From a virus, in the IMG/VR virus record IMGVR_UViG_3300034198_023093, positions 1-45,876 of that record: a stretch of 45,876 nucleotides of DNA. One strand, written 5' to 3'. The notes beneath the pieces are model-generated. The model ran no database searches, had not been told where the DNA came from, and saw only the letters and a program-made list of their open reading frames with translations. The position numbers were made by a program, and so were the translations under genes. This document shows, piece by piece, positions 15,730 through 23,885 of this stretch. Each line of letters starts with the position of its first letter. The first letter of the stretch is position 1.

Positions 15730-16893
15730 ATGAGCGCAAATACCCCCTCGACCACACTTCTCGCGACCCGCGTCGACCTGGCCGACACGTTTCGTCTCCA
15801 CAGCAGACCCGAGGCCTCCAAGACAATCTACTTAGATTTCAACGGACACACAACTACTGGCACGTCATGGAACGTGCAAGCAAAGCGCGAAGCAATCAAT
15901 ACACCGATATTTAATTCCGATGCCAACACAGCAGCGTTCAGTGATGCCGAACTAGAGCGAATTCAGTTCATTTGGCAGCGAGTTGCTGAGGATTTTTTGC
16001 CGTTCGGCGTCAACGTCACCACCGAAGACCCTGGGGAGGAGGCACTGGTCAATACTGGAGGCGAAGATGATCAATGGGGAGTACGCGCCGCGATTGGGGG
16101 AACCAATAAGGATTGGTTAAACAACGCGGGTAGTGGTGGTATTTCTTATTACAAAGGGTTTGGTAGCGCCCGGTGCGGCCCAGTTTTTGTGTTTACTGGG
16201 AATCTCAGCAAAGGTAACGAGAAGAACACTGCTGAAGCAATCAGCCATGAGGTAGGCCACTCTCTTGGCTTGGTCCACGATCATACTGTTAAATCTGATT
16301 ATTTCAGCGGGCAGGGGACCGGCCCCACAGGTTGGGCACCTATTATGGGCAACGCTTATGGAAAACCTCTCAGTCAGTGGAGTCACGGCGAGTTTAAAGG
16401 TTCCGTCAATCAGGAAGACGATCTAGCAATCATTGCTTCACCCCAGAACGGCTTGGGCTTCCGGTCTGACGATTTCGCTGATTCGATCACCAAGGCCACA
16501 CCGCTTATCGGCCCAAGCCTGAACCAGTTTGGAATTATTTTTACTCGTAATGATACCGATTGGTTTAGCTTTGTTACAGGAACAGGCACCGTAAGTCTGG
16601 TCGTTGAAAACGCCACCCAGGCTTGGATCAGTGACGGGTCTGGGTATTTCACTAGCACCTTGTTAATTGGGCGTGGGCCGAACTTAGACATTGAAGCCAA
16701 AGTCTTTACCACTGACGGCACCCTGGTCGCCGCCAATAATTCCAAAGGCACTGGGGCCAGCTTCGATCTGACCTTGACCGCTGGAACTTACTATCTTCAG
16801 GTCGACGGTGTGGGTTTTGGTGATCCTCTCAAAAATGGATATTCCGATTACGGAAGCCTTGGAGGGTATTTAGTGTCTGGCAGTTTGGCGTAG
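15730..16893 (+). CDS. Metzincin zinc protease with C-terminal PPC domain
   Basis: 387 aa. The catalytic motif HEVGHSLGLVHD (H173, E174, H177, H183) is the full metzincin signature, and M206 in APIMGNAYG fits the Met-turn. The first 170 residues have the matrixin-type beginning (KTIYLDFNGHTTTGTSW, AFSDAELERIQFIWQRVAEDF). Residues about 255-387 fit a bacterial pre-peptidase C-terminal (PPC) domain (DTDWFSFVTG, FDLTLTAGTYYLQVDGVG). This family is usually a secreted bacterial or cyanobacterial protease, not a phage protein. Coding style does not differ clearly from neighbours. It may act on host surface protein during adsorption. Confidence 0.8.
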   Translation: MSANTPSTTLLATRVDLADTFRLHSRPEASKTIYLDFNGHTTTGTSWNVQAKREAINTPIFNSDANTAAFSDAELERIQFIWQRVAEDFLPFGVNVTTEDPGEEALVNTGGEDDQWGVRAAIGGTNKDWLNNAGSGGISYYKGFGSARCGPVFVFTGNLSKGNEKNTAEAISHEVGHSLGLVHDHTVKSDYFSGQGTGPTGWAPIMGNAYGKPLSQWSHGEFKGSVNQEDDLAIIASPQNGLGFRSDDFADSITKATPLIGPSLNQFGIIFTRNDTDWFSFVTGTGTVSLVVENATQAWISDGSGYFTSTLLIGRGPNLDIEAKVFTTDGTLVAANNSKGTGASFDLTLTAGTYYLQVDGVGFGDPLKNGYSDYGSLGGYLVSGSLA

Positions 16894-17004
16894 AATCAAG
16901 CTTTAGTACGCCCGCTTCCGGACAACCATTGCCACCTAGTGGCACCTTCGCCTATTATTCTCATTGAGATCGACATAACAGGCATCTTAACTAAGAGCAA
17001 TTCA

Positions 17005-17349
17005 ATGAGTTTTTTCGAAGGTTATCAGCAAACAGTTTTTTTCTACCCGTCGATTCTCACTTTCCCCGGCGTTACCGAGGAATATGAGGTATACACAACT
17101 AACTATTTATCTACACGTAACTACACTTTAATAGCAATTGTTCAAGACATTGATACAAGTATTGTTGTTCGTCTTGAAGGCACTTTAGATGGTAAGAACT
17201 ACGGTGCACTTATCTCTAATACTATAACCGAGAACGGGGTTCACGCTTATAATGTGATAGGGTTTCCCGTTAAAAAAATTCGAGCAAACCTTTTAAAACG
17301 AACCGGAGGCAACAACGCCAGTGTCACTTTTCAAATGGCGGCCAATTGA
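17005..17349 (+). CDS. Paralogue of the 12676 fibre protein
   Basis: 114 aa from ATG 17005, close to the 115-aa length of its partner. Shared features are F-F/C-Y-P at the N-terminus, SIVVRLEGTLDGKNYGAL, GFPVKKIRANLL and ASVTFQMAAN at the end. The frame is open upstream to a GTG at 16939, which is less likely. Confidence 0.65.
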   Translation: MSFFEGYQQTVFFYPSILTFPGVTEEYEVYTTNYLSTRNYTLIAIVQDIDTSIVVRLEGTLDGKNYGALISNTITENGVHAYNVIGFPVKKIRANLLKRTGGNNASVTFQMAAN

Positions 17350-17397
17350 TCTAGCTGGTGCTAAGACTACGTAAAATATAACAGTGCAGTAAATCCA

Positions 17398-17562
17398 GTG
17401 GAAGATTACGGTTACCCTAAACAGTTTTTATCACAGTACGTAACAGAACGCCCGCCCGTCATGGAGCGCGGAGTGTTTGAATTGCCTTGTGATCCTCCTA
17501 GTTTTGCTGCAGACCTTAGATACCTTCCGCTGAAGGACGTGGCCGTTAAGTCGACTCGTTAA
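17398..17562 (+). CDS. Small protein, 54 aa
   Basis: GTG 17398 to TAA 17562. Begins EDYGYPKQFLSQYVTE after the start residue, ends LKDVAVKSTR. It fills the gap between the fibre paralogue and the NblA-like gene. No motif and no strong ribosome binding site. Confidence 0.45.
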   Translation: MEDYGYPKQFLSQYVTERPPVMERGVFELPCDPPSFAADLRYLPLKDVAVKSTR

Positions 17563-17602
17563 GTTACAGCTGCTAGAATTTATCCATGGATCGGACGATT
17601 TG

Positions 17603-17824
17603 ATGGATGCTACCGCTCCAGGGTTGTCGGTTAATCAGGAGTTCCTAATTCACGCGGCAGCTTTAACAATTAAAGATCTAGACCGCAACGACTTGGAAGA
17701 AGCGTTCCTTAATGCTCTTCATCAAAATATGCAGGATCGTCAGACGTTTCTGAATATTTTGAAACAACACGGCATTGATGCTGAGATCACGTTCACTTAT
17801 TTGACACCTAACCAACTCTCCTAA
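17603..17824 (+). CDS. nblA: NblA-like phycobilisome degradation adaptor
   Basis: 73 aa from ATG 17603 (the frame also has a TTG at 17600). The layout matches NblA: an LSxxQEF opening (PGLSVNQEFLIHAAALTI), then a helical pair, and AFLNALHQNMQDRQTFLNILKQHGID, matching the family's LxxLxrQMxxRexxxxxxLKxxxGI. NblA bridges phycobiliproteins to the Clp protease, and cyanophage versions are known. The conserved R after QEF is H here. Function is likely but not proved by these matches alone. Confidence 0.55.
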   Translation: MDATAPGLSVNQEFLIHAAALTIKDLDRNDLEEAFLNALHQNMQDRQTFLNILKQHGIDAEITFTYLTPNQLS

Positions 17825-17829
17825 GGAAA

Positions 17830-18213
17830 ATGCCTACACGCACTGTTAAAGGAACTCTTGACAATCTGCGAGTCAGCGGTGGCAGTGAAATTACGTACCT
17901 TGGCCCTACAAAATTTAATGATCGTGGGGAACTGTTGCGGGCGTTCAGAGTAACTCCTGCGAGCACTGGCAGCATCATTTTCACCGTGGACAAATCGGAT
18001 TCAGTTAACACTATTCAGATCTTTCAAGAAGATTCTTTTAACGGATCTGCTTCGCCCACTGGGTACGTACCGTTTTTTAACATTGGAAAGGCAGGTAAAG
18101 GCAAGGGCGTGGTAGCAGCAACCGTGACAAACGCAGCAAAAACCTATATTGTCATGATTAGGTTTGACGAATACAGCAATGCCGCCTACAACGGTAGCGT
18201 TCAAATCCCCTGA
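17830..18213 (+). CDS. Small beta protein, PPC-like
   Basis: 127 aa. TYIVMIRFDEYSNAAYNGSVQIP at the end (in two pieces) and IIFTVDKSDSVNTIQIFQED resemble the edge strands of PPC domains, such as those in the protease upstream and in the - strand 448-aa protein. Otherwise unassigned. Six-base gap after the NblA-like gene. Confidence 0.55.
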   Translation: MPTRTVKGTLDNLRVSGGSEITYLGPTKFNDRGELLRAFRVTPASTGSIIFTVDKSDSVNTIQIFQEDSFNGSASPTGYVPFFNIGKAGKGKGVVAATVTNAAKTYIVMIRFDEYSNAAYNGSVQIP

Positions 18214-18910
18214 ACCCTATAAAAGTCCTTTTTTAAGCGACTTAGTAGTTGAGCTGATACAGAAGCACGGGTACCCCCGAACCTATTGTGGGGACGAACG
18301 GTTTGCTTCTTATCGTACGGAGCACGGTGAGTGGCGAATTGGGTATGGTAGCAGCCGCATTGGAAAGACATGGGCAGGTCCATCCACAAAAGCCAGTAGA
18401 GATGAGATAAACCAACAGCTAGTAAAGGACTTAGAGGTACTAGCAGAGAAGATCTCTAGCTACGTCATCATGCCGCTGAGCCCTAAAAAGCGCGGCGCTC
18501 TCCTCAGCTACGCACACAGCGTTGGATTAAGTTACTTTAAAGACAGTCCCCTACTGGAGTTGATAAACTCACGCGCTACGAAACTCGAGATTATCAAGGA
18601 ATGGAGTCCGCTGATCAATCCTTTGTATCGGTTTGCTAACGAACACGTACAGAAAAGAAGACAAGTTGAGCTGAACATGTACCTCTCTACTGATACGGAG
18701 GTACACGGATTTGTCAGACACGTTTGTAAATCTGATCAGTGTTTGCTCACAATCGGTGAGAGTTTCATTGGCACACCTAACCAAGTTAGAGCTTTAGAGT
18801 ATCTTGAAAAGGAACTAAGCACGTTAGATCCGTCCGGAAAAGTACTGAAGCAGTTCTTCCGCCACTGGGGCAAACCGCACAAAGGAGTTGCCTCATTCAG
18901 ACCAGCTTAG
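18179..18910 (+). CDS. GH24-like lysozyme with altered catalytic positions
   Basis: 243 aa from ATG 18179, overlapping the previous stop by 35 bases. The GH24 layout is visible: SYRTEHGEWRIGYGS, DEINQQLVKDL, LSPKKRGALLSYAHSVGLSYF with a following S-x-L-L, EIIKEWSPLINPLYR and QKRRQVELNMY. In T4 lysozyme numbering, D20 becomes T and T26 becomes R, and the Glu is not at position 11 but a D-E pair lies one to two places away. The C-terminal 80 residues are extra. Either an endolysin with a shifted active site or a domain kept for binding. Confidence 0.6.
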   Translation: MPPTTVAFKSPEPYKSPFLSDLVVELIQKHGYPRTYCGDERFASYRTEHGEWRIGYGSSRIGKTWAGPSTKASRDEINQQLVKDLEVLAEKISSYVIMPLSPKKRGALLSYAHSVGLSYFKDSPLLELINSRATKLEIIKEWSPLINPLYRFANEHVQKRRQVELNMYLSTDTEVHGFVRHVCKSDQCLLTIGESFIGTPNQVRALEYLEKELSTLDPSGKVLKQFFRHWGKPHKGVASFRPA

Positions 18911-19459
18911 GACGTACCGAGCAGCGTACTGTAGTTCTGCCACGGTCCCCCTGTTGTGCAAAACGCTGTCGAAAGCGTAATCTTCGCCTAGGCCGCTTTC
19001 ACTCTTATGGCTGAGTACTTGCGCAGAACTGTGTATGTCGCGTTCAATCAACCACATCTGGCCACCACGGGCCTTGATCTCTGCTGCTTCGTTTGGAAAC
19101 CTGACGTCATCAACAACGACTTTCGCTCCGTCGATTGAGCTGCCCCAAAGCTTTAGCCAGATGTTCCCACCCACAAGTTCCCTTCCCCACTCAGTACCTA
19201 ACGTCTGCATCAAGTACCTGGCGGTTGTCGGCCTCTCCCATTCACCGGGAAGGACAGCCTCTTTTCCCTCTGCCATGTAGTAGTGAATTTGCTCTTTATT
19301 TAGCCCAGCATCTTCAAGAAACTGTCTAACCATCCCTTTCAGTGGCCCAGCAAAAGGTTTGATCTGATAATCGAACTGATCACGAAGAAAGGAAGCAACC
19401 GTGCTTTTCCCACTCCTCGGCCTCTTTGAGTGCAGTCCGATCAGAAGAGGTGCAGCCAT
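18893..19459 (-). CDS. Deoxynucleoside monophosphate kinase
   Basis: 188 aa. GLHSKRPRSGKST is a P-loop, followed by a Q/D-rich nucleotide region. TARYLMQTLGTEWGREL and VVVDDVRFPNEA are hallmark dNMP kinase segments of T4 gp1 and T5-type enzymes. These phosphorylate dGMP, dTMP and dCMP-type substrates, feeding phage DNA synthesis. Convergent with the lysozyme-like gene, with an 18-base overlap. Confidence 0.8.
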   Translation of the reverse strand: MAAPLLIGLHSKRPRSGKSTVASFLRDQFDYQIKPFAGPLKGMVRQFLEDAGLNKEQIHYYMAEGKEAVLPGEWERPTTARYLMQTLGTEWGRELVGGNIWLKLWGSSIDGAKVVVDDVRFPNEAAEIKARGGQMWLIERDIHSSAQVLSHKSESGLGEDYAFDSVLHNRGTVAELQYAARYVLSWSE

Positions 19460-19506
19460 GGTTTTGCGCGGGGGTGTAGAAAGTTTGCAGGTGCCAGAAT
19501 GAAACC

Positions 19507-19773
19507 ATGGACACGCAAACCCGCGATGGCTACATGGTAGACAACCGTTACCACGGTGTCAAGAAAGCCATTGATAGCCCTGCACAACGCGACTTCCTGA
19601 GCAGGTTCATCGAAAGGCACAAGCAGGCGCAAGGAACTAATCTTACAGAGGACAGGAAGGAAGATGACAGATTCGTTGTTTCTGGACCCGGAAACAACAT
19701 GTACACATTTAAAAATGCGTATGGTTCAGAACGGAGTCCAGAGCAGCGCCGACTTGGTAGATTAAATCAGTAA
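19507..19773 (+). CDS. Small polar protein
   Basis: 88 aa, basic and polar, with FVVSGPGNNMYTFKNAYGSE near the end. Seven bases of its 3' end overlap the convergent Dam-like gene. No family. Confidence 0.5.
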   Translation: MDTQTRDGYMVDNRYHGVKKAIDSPAQRDFLSRFIERHKQAQGTNLTEDRKEDDRFVVSGPGNNMYTFKNAYGSERSPEQRRLGRLNQ

Positions 19774-20420
19774 ACAACTTTTCCAAGGTGTGAGAAAATA
19801 TCTATAAAGTTGTCTGCTTGATTGAATCCCGAGCTTAGCTTTGGTAAGTACACAAAATAACCCCAAGTAAAAGGCCCTGCGTGCGACTTTATAGTTTTTC
19901 CATGAATCAAATTACAGCGTTTTTCTAATATGCAGACGGGATAGTCCCACATTGTTAGATTGGTTCTCATCATCTCGTGATGCGTAGTAAAGAACAGCGC
20001 TTCAGGTATATTCCTCAGTTTCCACTCTCGTTGTAAACGATCAAACCATACGTGCGAAGGAGATTTACTGTGCGGACTTCCACGCAAAGACCATCTAAAA
20101 GCGCCTCTCTGTTTGTTATAAGAACATCTTCCATAAGTAGGAGGAAACAGGTAAGTTTTTCCAGTCCACGGAATTGTTGTGTTTAATCCGTCTTCTTTGT
20201 ACGTGTAGATTTGTTTTGCACGTAAGAACTGATTATTTGCAAGGTGCGTAGAACACGGATCTAGATCGATGTCACCTAACAAAGCGTCTATATAAGGCAG
20301 GTATTCGACAGGGGTTAGCCAGTCGTCTACTACGTCACTAATTTTGGAGAGGAAGGCGTACTTAGGAATCCACGGCCTACTGCCTCCACTGGTGCTACCA
20401 GTACGTACAAGGCCGCTCAC
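19767..20420 (-). CDS. Dam-like DNA adenine methylase, motif IV altered
   Basis: 217 aa. DWLTPVEYLPYIDALLGDIDLDPCS and YKEDGLNTTIPWTGKTYLFPP match the DNA N-6-adenine-methyltransferase (Dam) family of phages, DLDPC being the SAM-binding region. The catalytic NPPY-type tetrapeptide reads FPPT, so Asn is missing. It may be inactive, or a divergent group keeps this form. Start overlaps the stop of the gene upstream by four bases. Confidence 0.6.
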   Translation of the reverse strand: MSGLVRTGSTSGGSRPWIPKYAFLSKISDVVDDWLTPVEYLPYIDALLGDIDLDPCSTHLANNQFLRAKQIYTYKEDGLNTTIPWTGKTYLFPPTYGRCSYNKQRGAFRWSLRGSPHSKSPSHVWFDRLQREWKLRNIPEALFFTTHHEMMRTNLTMWDYPVCILEKRCNLIHGKTIKSHAGPFTWGYFVYLPKLSSGFNQADNFIDIFSHLGKVVY

Positions 20421-20824
20421 GCGTTAATAGGACCAGCAGTAGCTTTTTCCTTGTTGTAGTGTACTAGCGACATCTTGCTATTATCTTGAATGATAAACAG
20501 CGCCTCTTTGAGAGGGTTCAGGGATTCCCCCCTGGCGATTGCCTGACGCAGAACATCAGCTGGACCTTCTAGCTCTTTACGAATCATGTCTTCCAGGGCG
20601 GAGATCATGTGGGAGACTGTCAAGTAGAACATCGATTCGTCTTTGTTTTCTGCATCAGGTAAGTACACCATTGCACCCGGCCCCTCTTGCGCGTAAAAAC
20701 ACTCGTAAAAGTCGCACATGTCCGCGCAGATCCGCTCAATCGTCAACTGCAGAAGAATCTGACTTTCCTGACTCGGATTCGCTAGGCTCAACTTTGACAT
20801 CATTTCCTTGCGTTGTTTTGTCAT
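20417..20824 (-). CDS. Unknown acidic-helical protein
   Basis: 135 aa; an internal Met at residue 8 could be the start. Helix-rich with ERICADMCDFYECFYAQEG and TVSHMISALEDMIRKELEG. Overlaps the preceding gene by 89 bases if the first Met is used, which argues for a later start. Function unknown. Confidence 0.55.
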   Translation of the reverse strand: MTKQRKEMMSKLSLANPSQESQILLQLTIERICADMCDFYECFYAQEGPGAMVYLPDAENKDESMFYLTVSHMISALEDMIRKELEGPADVLRQAIARGESLNPLKEALFIIQDNSKMSLVHYNKEKATAGPINA

Positions 20825-21359
20825 TTTTTATGAAGTCGGTTAAACCCGAGCGTTGAAGTGTTTGGCGGATCTTGGTTAACGGTTGGTAGATCACAACCGC
20901 TTTTCCCATGTTACCTACCTTCTTAACAAGCTTACCGCTTTCGTCCTTTACTTTGGCAAGTTCGCCTTGCCGTATAAGGTACTCAGCGACGCACCTATAG
21001 CGCCTCTTTGTCATGAGGTCGATGTCAGGGAACTTTTCGCAAATGGTGGCAGGCAGCATGTCACTGAACGTAATCCTGATTTGATCGGCCAGGGAAAAAC
21101 CTAAAATTAGGTCATTTGTACTAGTTTCATATGTTCTTAGGAGTTCTAGGTAACGCTGTAGATCCGGAGTCTTAAAGCTGCCCGACGGAGCAATGAACAT
21201 ACTAATTTGATCAGCTAGTGATTCTGTTAACATTTCTTCATAATTCTCTACTATGACCTTTGAGATATCTAGGTTGTTAAAACGGTGGCTGAGATACTGG
21301 AACGAATGGGTTTTTTCAGGTTCTTCTAGGACTTCGTCAATCCAGTCAGCAACTTCCAT
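20736..21359 (-). CDS. Unknown protein, possible DNA-binding
   Basis: 207 aa. The middle contains RRYRCVAEYLIRQGELAKVKD and GNMGKAVVIYQPLTKIRQ, which look like a winged-helix or similar fold. The C-terminus is Ser/Glu/Asp-rich. Its end overlaps the next gene. No family is named. Confidence 0.55.
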   Translation of the reverse strand: MEVADWIDEVLEEPEKTHSFQYLSHRFNNLDISKVIVENYEEMLTESLADQISMFIAPSGSFKTPDLQRYLELLRTYETSTNDLILGFSLADQIRITFSDMLPATICEKFPDIDLMTKRRYRCVAEYLIRQGELAKVKDESGKLVKKVGNMGKAVVIYQPLTKIRQTLQRSGLTDFIKNDKTTQGNDVKVEPSESESGKSDSSAVDD

Positions 21360-21714
21360 GTTCAGTACTTTGAGGTTCGACCACTTTACCCTGCTTTTTG
21401 GCTTTTTTCCACTGCTCTTGATGGTTAATCCTTAAAACCCATTCAGCATACACACGCTTCTTCTCCATGTGTTTCAAGTCTTGCGGTTTTGGTCTTCCAC
21501 CGTAATTAGCAGCTTGCCACAGAGCCGTGGCAAATATTCGTTGTTGCTGTGTCATCAGAACATTCCATAGAACATCAGTAGACACTTTTGCTAAAAGGCG
21601 GCTAAACTCTTCCATATCAGCGCTTTCCATCTCATGCTCAAGCGTCCCATCACCGTTGCCGAGCTTCTTTTGCTCTTGATCCTGGTGCCCGCCAGCGTCA
21701 GTGGTATCAGCCAT
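21346..21714 (-). CDS. Unknown small protein
   Basis: 122 aa, acidic N-terminus, then a basic amphipathic middle (MEKKRVYAEWVLRINHQEQW). First gene of this - strand operon, overlapping the next by 14 bases. No motif. Confidence 0.5.
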   Translation of the reverse strand: MADTTDAGGHQDQEQKKLGNGDGTLEHEMESADMEEFSRLLAKVSTDVLWNVLMTQQQRIFATALWQAANYGGRPKPQDLKHMEKKRVYAEWVLRINHQEQWKKAKKQGKVVEPQSTEHGSC

Positions 21715-21772
21715 TTGTACGGGTTTGTCTCAAGTAAAATCAGTGTAACAGTCCGAGTCAAGTAAGAACAAG

Positions 21773-22171
21773 ATGGGAAGCAGCCCTAGCCCCAGGACCA
21801 CTTTTATCCCTACGCCTTCTCAAGGTGTGGCATACCGATCGATAACTCCGGAATCTGATCTTCGTGCCACTGCGGACCTATTGAATCGTAAAAAAGAAGA
21901 GACTAACGTTGCGCTGAACAATCTCTATGCGCAGGGAGGAACACCTGCAGAACTTGGTGCTCAGCAAGCGCAGACCAAGTTTCAAGCGGCTTCAACGTAC
22001 CTTGCCAGTCTCCCTAAGGCAAACACTTTCGATAAAGTCAGAGATACTTCAGAGCAGCTCATGACAGAGGAGCAGAAGAAGTACTTGGGAGCGCTTGCAG
22101 CGAAAAATACTCCTGCTCCTCCTGCTTATTCAGACACCACTTCCATGCCCTCTTGGACAAGGAACGCCTGA
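21773..22171 (+). CDS. Unknown Ala/Gln/Thr-rich protein
   Basis: 132 aa, opposite to the flanking genes and overlapping the antitoxin 3' end by 46 bases. Low-complexity, helix-forming (DLRATADLLNRKKEETNVAL, LGAQQAQTKFQAA). May be an internal virion protein; not assigned. Confidence 0.5.
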   Translation: MGSSPSPRTTFIPTPSQGVAYRSITPESDLRATADLLNRKKEETNVALNNLYAQGGTPAELGAQQAQTKFQAASTYLASLPKANTFDKVRDTSEQLMTEEQKKYLGALAAKNTPAPPAYSDTTSMPSWTRNA

Positions 22172-22413
22172 TCACTGGCGGCGAACTGCTCTACAGGAAG
22201 TTTTTCTGGGTCAAAACCATCAACAGGTGGATCATTGTTGGGCTCTTCAACCCAATCAATATAAACTTCCTTTAAGACCTCATAGCTTTCAACAGGGATC
22301 AGCATCACATCGCCAGTTTCATTCAAGATCCTGTAATGCTCTTTGTTGACGCTAACGTCTTCTAGCACTGCGTCAAAGTTCGTTTCAAGCTCCTTGAGTG
22401 TGATGACTTTCAT
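22126..22413 (-). CDS. Phd/YefM-type antitoxin, orphan
   Basis: 95 aa. The N-terminal MKVITLKELETNFDAVLEDV and YRILNETGDVMLIPVESYEVL match the Phd/YefM antitoxin fold, which binds its own promoter and neutralises RNase toxins. The acidic C-terminal region would be the toxin-binding arm. No toxin (Doc, YoeB or RelE-like) is beside it. In phages orphan antitoxins can block host toxin-antitoxin defence, which is a plausible role here. Confidence 0.7.
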   Translation of the reverse strand: MKVITLKELETNFDAVLEDVSVNKEHYRILNETGDVMLIPVESYEVLKEVYIDWVEEPNNDPPVDGFDPEKLPVEQFAASDQAFLVQEGMEVVSE

Positions 22414-22503
22414 GCTGATGGCGCGTTTGTGCCAGATTAACAGAAGAACGTGCGTAAGTCACGCAGAACAACAAAAGCGTGTGGTTTCGGTTGGCAAAGG
22501 TAC

Positions 22504-23850
22504 TCAAGAACAGTAAGGTAGTGACTCTGGGGTTGTAAGAACTTTTACCGTGTCAGTGATTACATCAATACGGCCACCTGTTGCTATGCGCGTTATTGTG
22601 TTTTTAAACACAATGGGCCCGGTTTCTCCAGGAGCAAAAGCATAAGGACCATCGGTAACGATGGCGTTAACGAGGCCAACGGGGGGAGGAAACACTGCAA
22701 CCACGTTTTCTGCGGTTACGGTCCCGATCAGCACTTCACCAATGGTGTAAGCCCTGAGAATTTTTTTGAATTTATAGGAAGGGTTGCTGACAGGGGAGGC
22801 TGAGTAACCAGTGTTGTAAGCCTTGAATGTTATACCACTATTAAGAGAATCAGGTAACAACGTAACTGTGTATTGATAAGTAAGACTTGTGCCGGTAAAA
22901 TTAACACCTGACCACTCAAATATGTGATCATAGGTAGATGGATCAATAACAGCAGTGACAGCACCTGCGGTTGCTCCGGTAACTACAAAGTTTGAATAAG
23001 CCAGAGAGCCGATTGTAAACCCGAACCCACTGGCTGTCAGAGCAGCAATAGTAGTTGGAGGTAAAGGGTCGATAGGGATACATTCCGGCACAGGTTCAGG
23101 TGTTATAGGAGCAAGATCGCAAGCACATGAGCACATGTAGAATTTAATTTTTGAAATGTCTGTTGAACCTGTTCTTATGCTTCCAAGATCAATTTCACCA
23201 TCATAATCTTCGTTTACTGCTCCAAAGTTTAAGCCTACATCGATTCCTTTTGACACATAAGACCAATCATTAAGAAAGAAACAAATAGAGAAAGAGTACG
23301 TAGTCTCAAGAAATCTAAAATCGTTAGTAATCAGAAGAACGTAAGACCCCGGACGCAATACACTGTCTGAATAATCTTCTAATGTGTTTTGTGACCAATA
23401 ATCAGAGTCACTTTCAGTAGTACTAAACTGATCATGAACTAACCCATCAGGATCGATGTAGAGTTCTCTCTTGTGCGTGCCGTCATGTACTTTGTAAAGA
23501 GACAATATTGTGTTTTTATTTGTAGCTGTTTGATAAGAAAATGGATTATTATTTTGTATAATTTGAATTGAAGTATTTCTTGTTAAATTAAAAGTGTAAA
23601 AAAGAGATTGTTGTCTTGTTTTGCCGCCGTGTGTATTACTTATGTCAACTGTGTAGAGTAATGCGCAGATGTCACCAAGATCAATAGGATCGGCAATCGA
23701 AGATCCTGGCTGCGGAGGTAGGGGATCACTTCCAAAATAACTTGTAGGACCGTAAGCCGTGGGTCCTGAACCACCTGTAGGGTAAGCCTCTACTGTTCCC
23801 AGGTTGGTGTACCCTAAGTTAACAGGAAGAGTTGATAGAGATGTTCCCAA
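22504..23850 (-). CDS. PPC-domain virion-type protein
   Basis: 448 aa. Residues about 60-200 have the PPC layout: an N-terminal beta part, QQSLFYTFNLTRNTSIQIIQ, then D/N-rich turns, and SVLRPGSYVLLITNDFRFLE. A short Cys cluster CSCACD follows. The C-terminal half is Thr/Gly/Pro beta repeats (FVVTGATAGAVTAVIDPSTY). The AT-rich 5' half (23.2-23.8 kb) differs from the GC-richer 3' half, hinting at a fused origin. It is opposite to the other structural genes. Possible surface or fibre protein. Confidence 0.55.
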   Translation of the reverse strand: MGTSLSTLPVNLGYTNLGTVEAYPTGGSGPTAYGPTSYFGSDPLPPQPGSSIADPIDLGDICALLYTVDISNTHGGKTRQQSLFYTFNLTRNTSIQIIQNNNPFSYQTATNKNTILSLYKVHDGTHKRELYIDPDGLVHDQFSTTESDSDYWSQNTLEDYSDSVLRPGSYVLLITNDFRFLETTYSFSICFFLNDWSYVSKGIDVGLNFGAVNEDYDGEIDLGSIRTGSTDISKIKFYMCSCACDLAPITPEPVPECIPIDPLPPTTIAALTASGFGFTIGSLAYSNFVVTGATAGAVTAVIDPSTYDHIFEWSGVNFTGTSLTYQYTVTLLPDSLNSGITFKAYNTGYSASPVSNPSYKFKKILRAYTIGEVLIGTVTAENVVAVFPPPVGLVNAIVTDGPYAFAPGETGPIVFKNTITRIATGGRIDVITDTVKVLTTPESLPYCS

Positions 23851-23885
23851 CTTCTTGTGTCACCAATAAAAACACTCTAGCAAAA

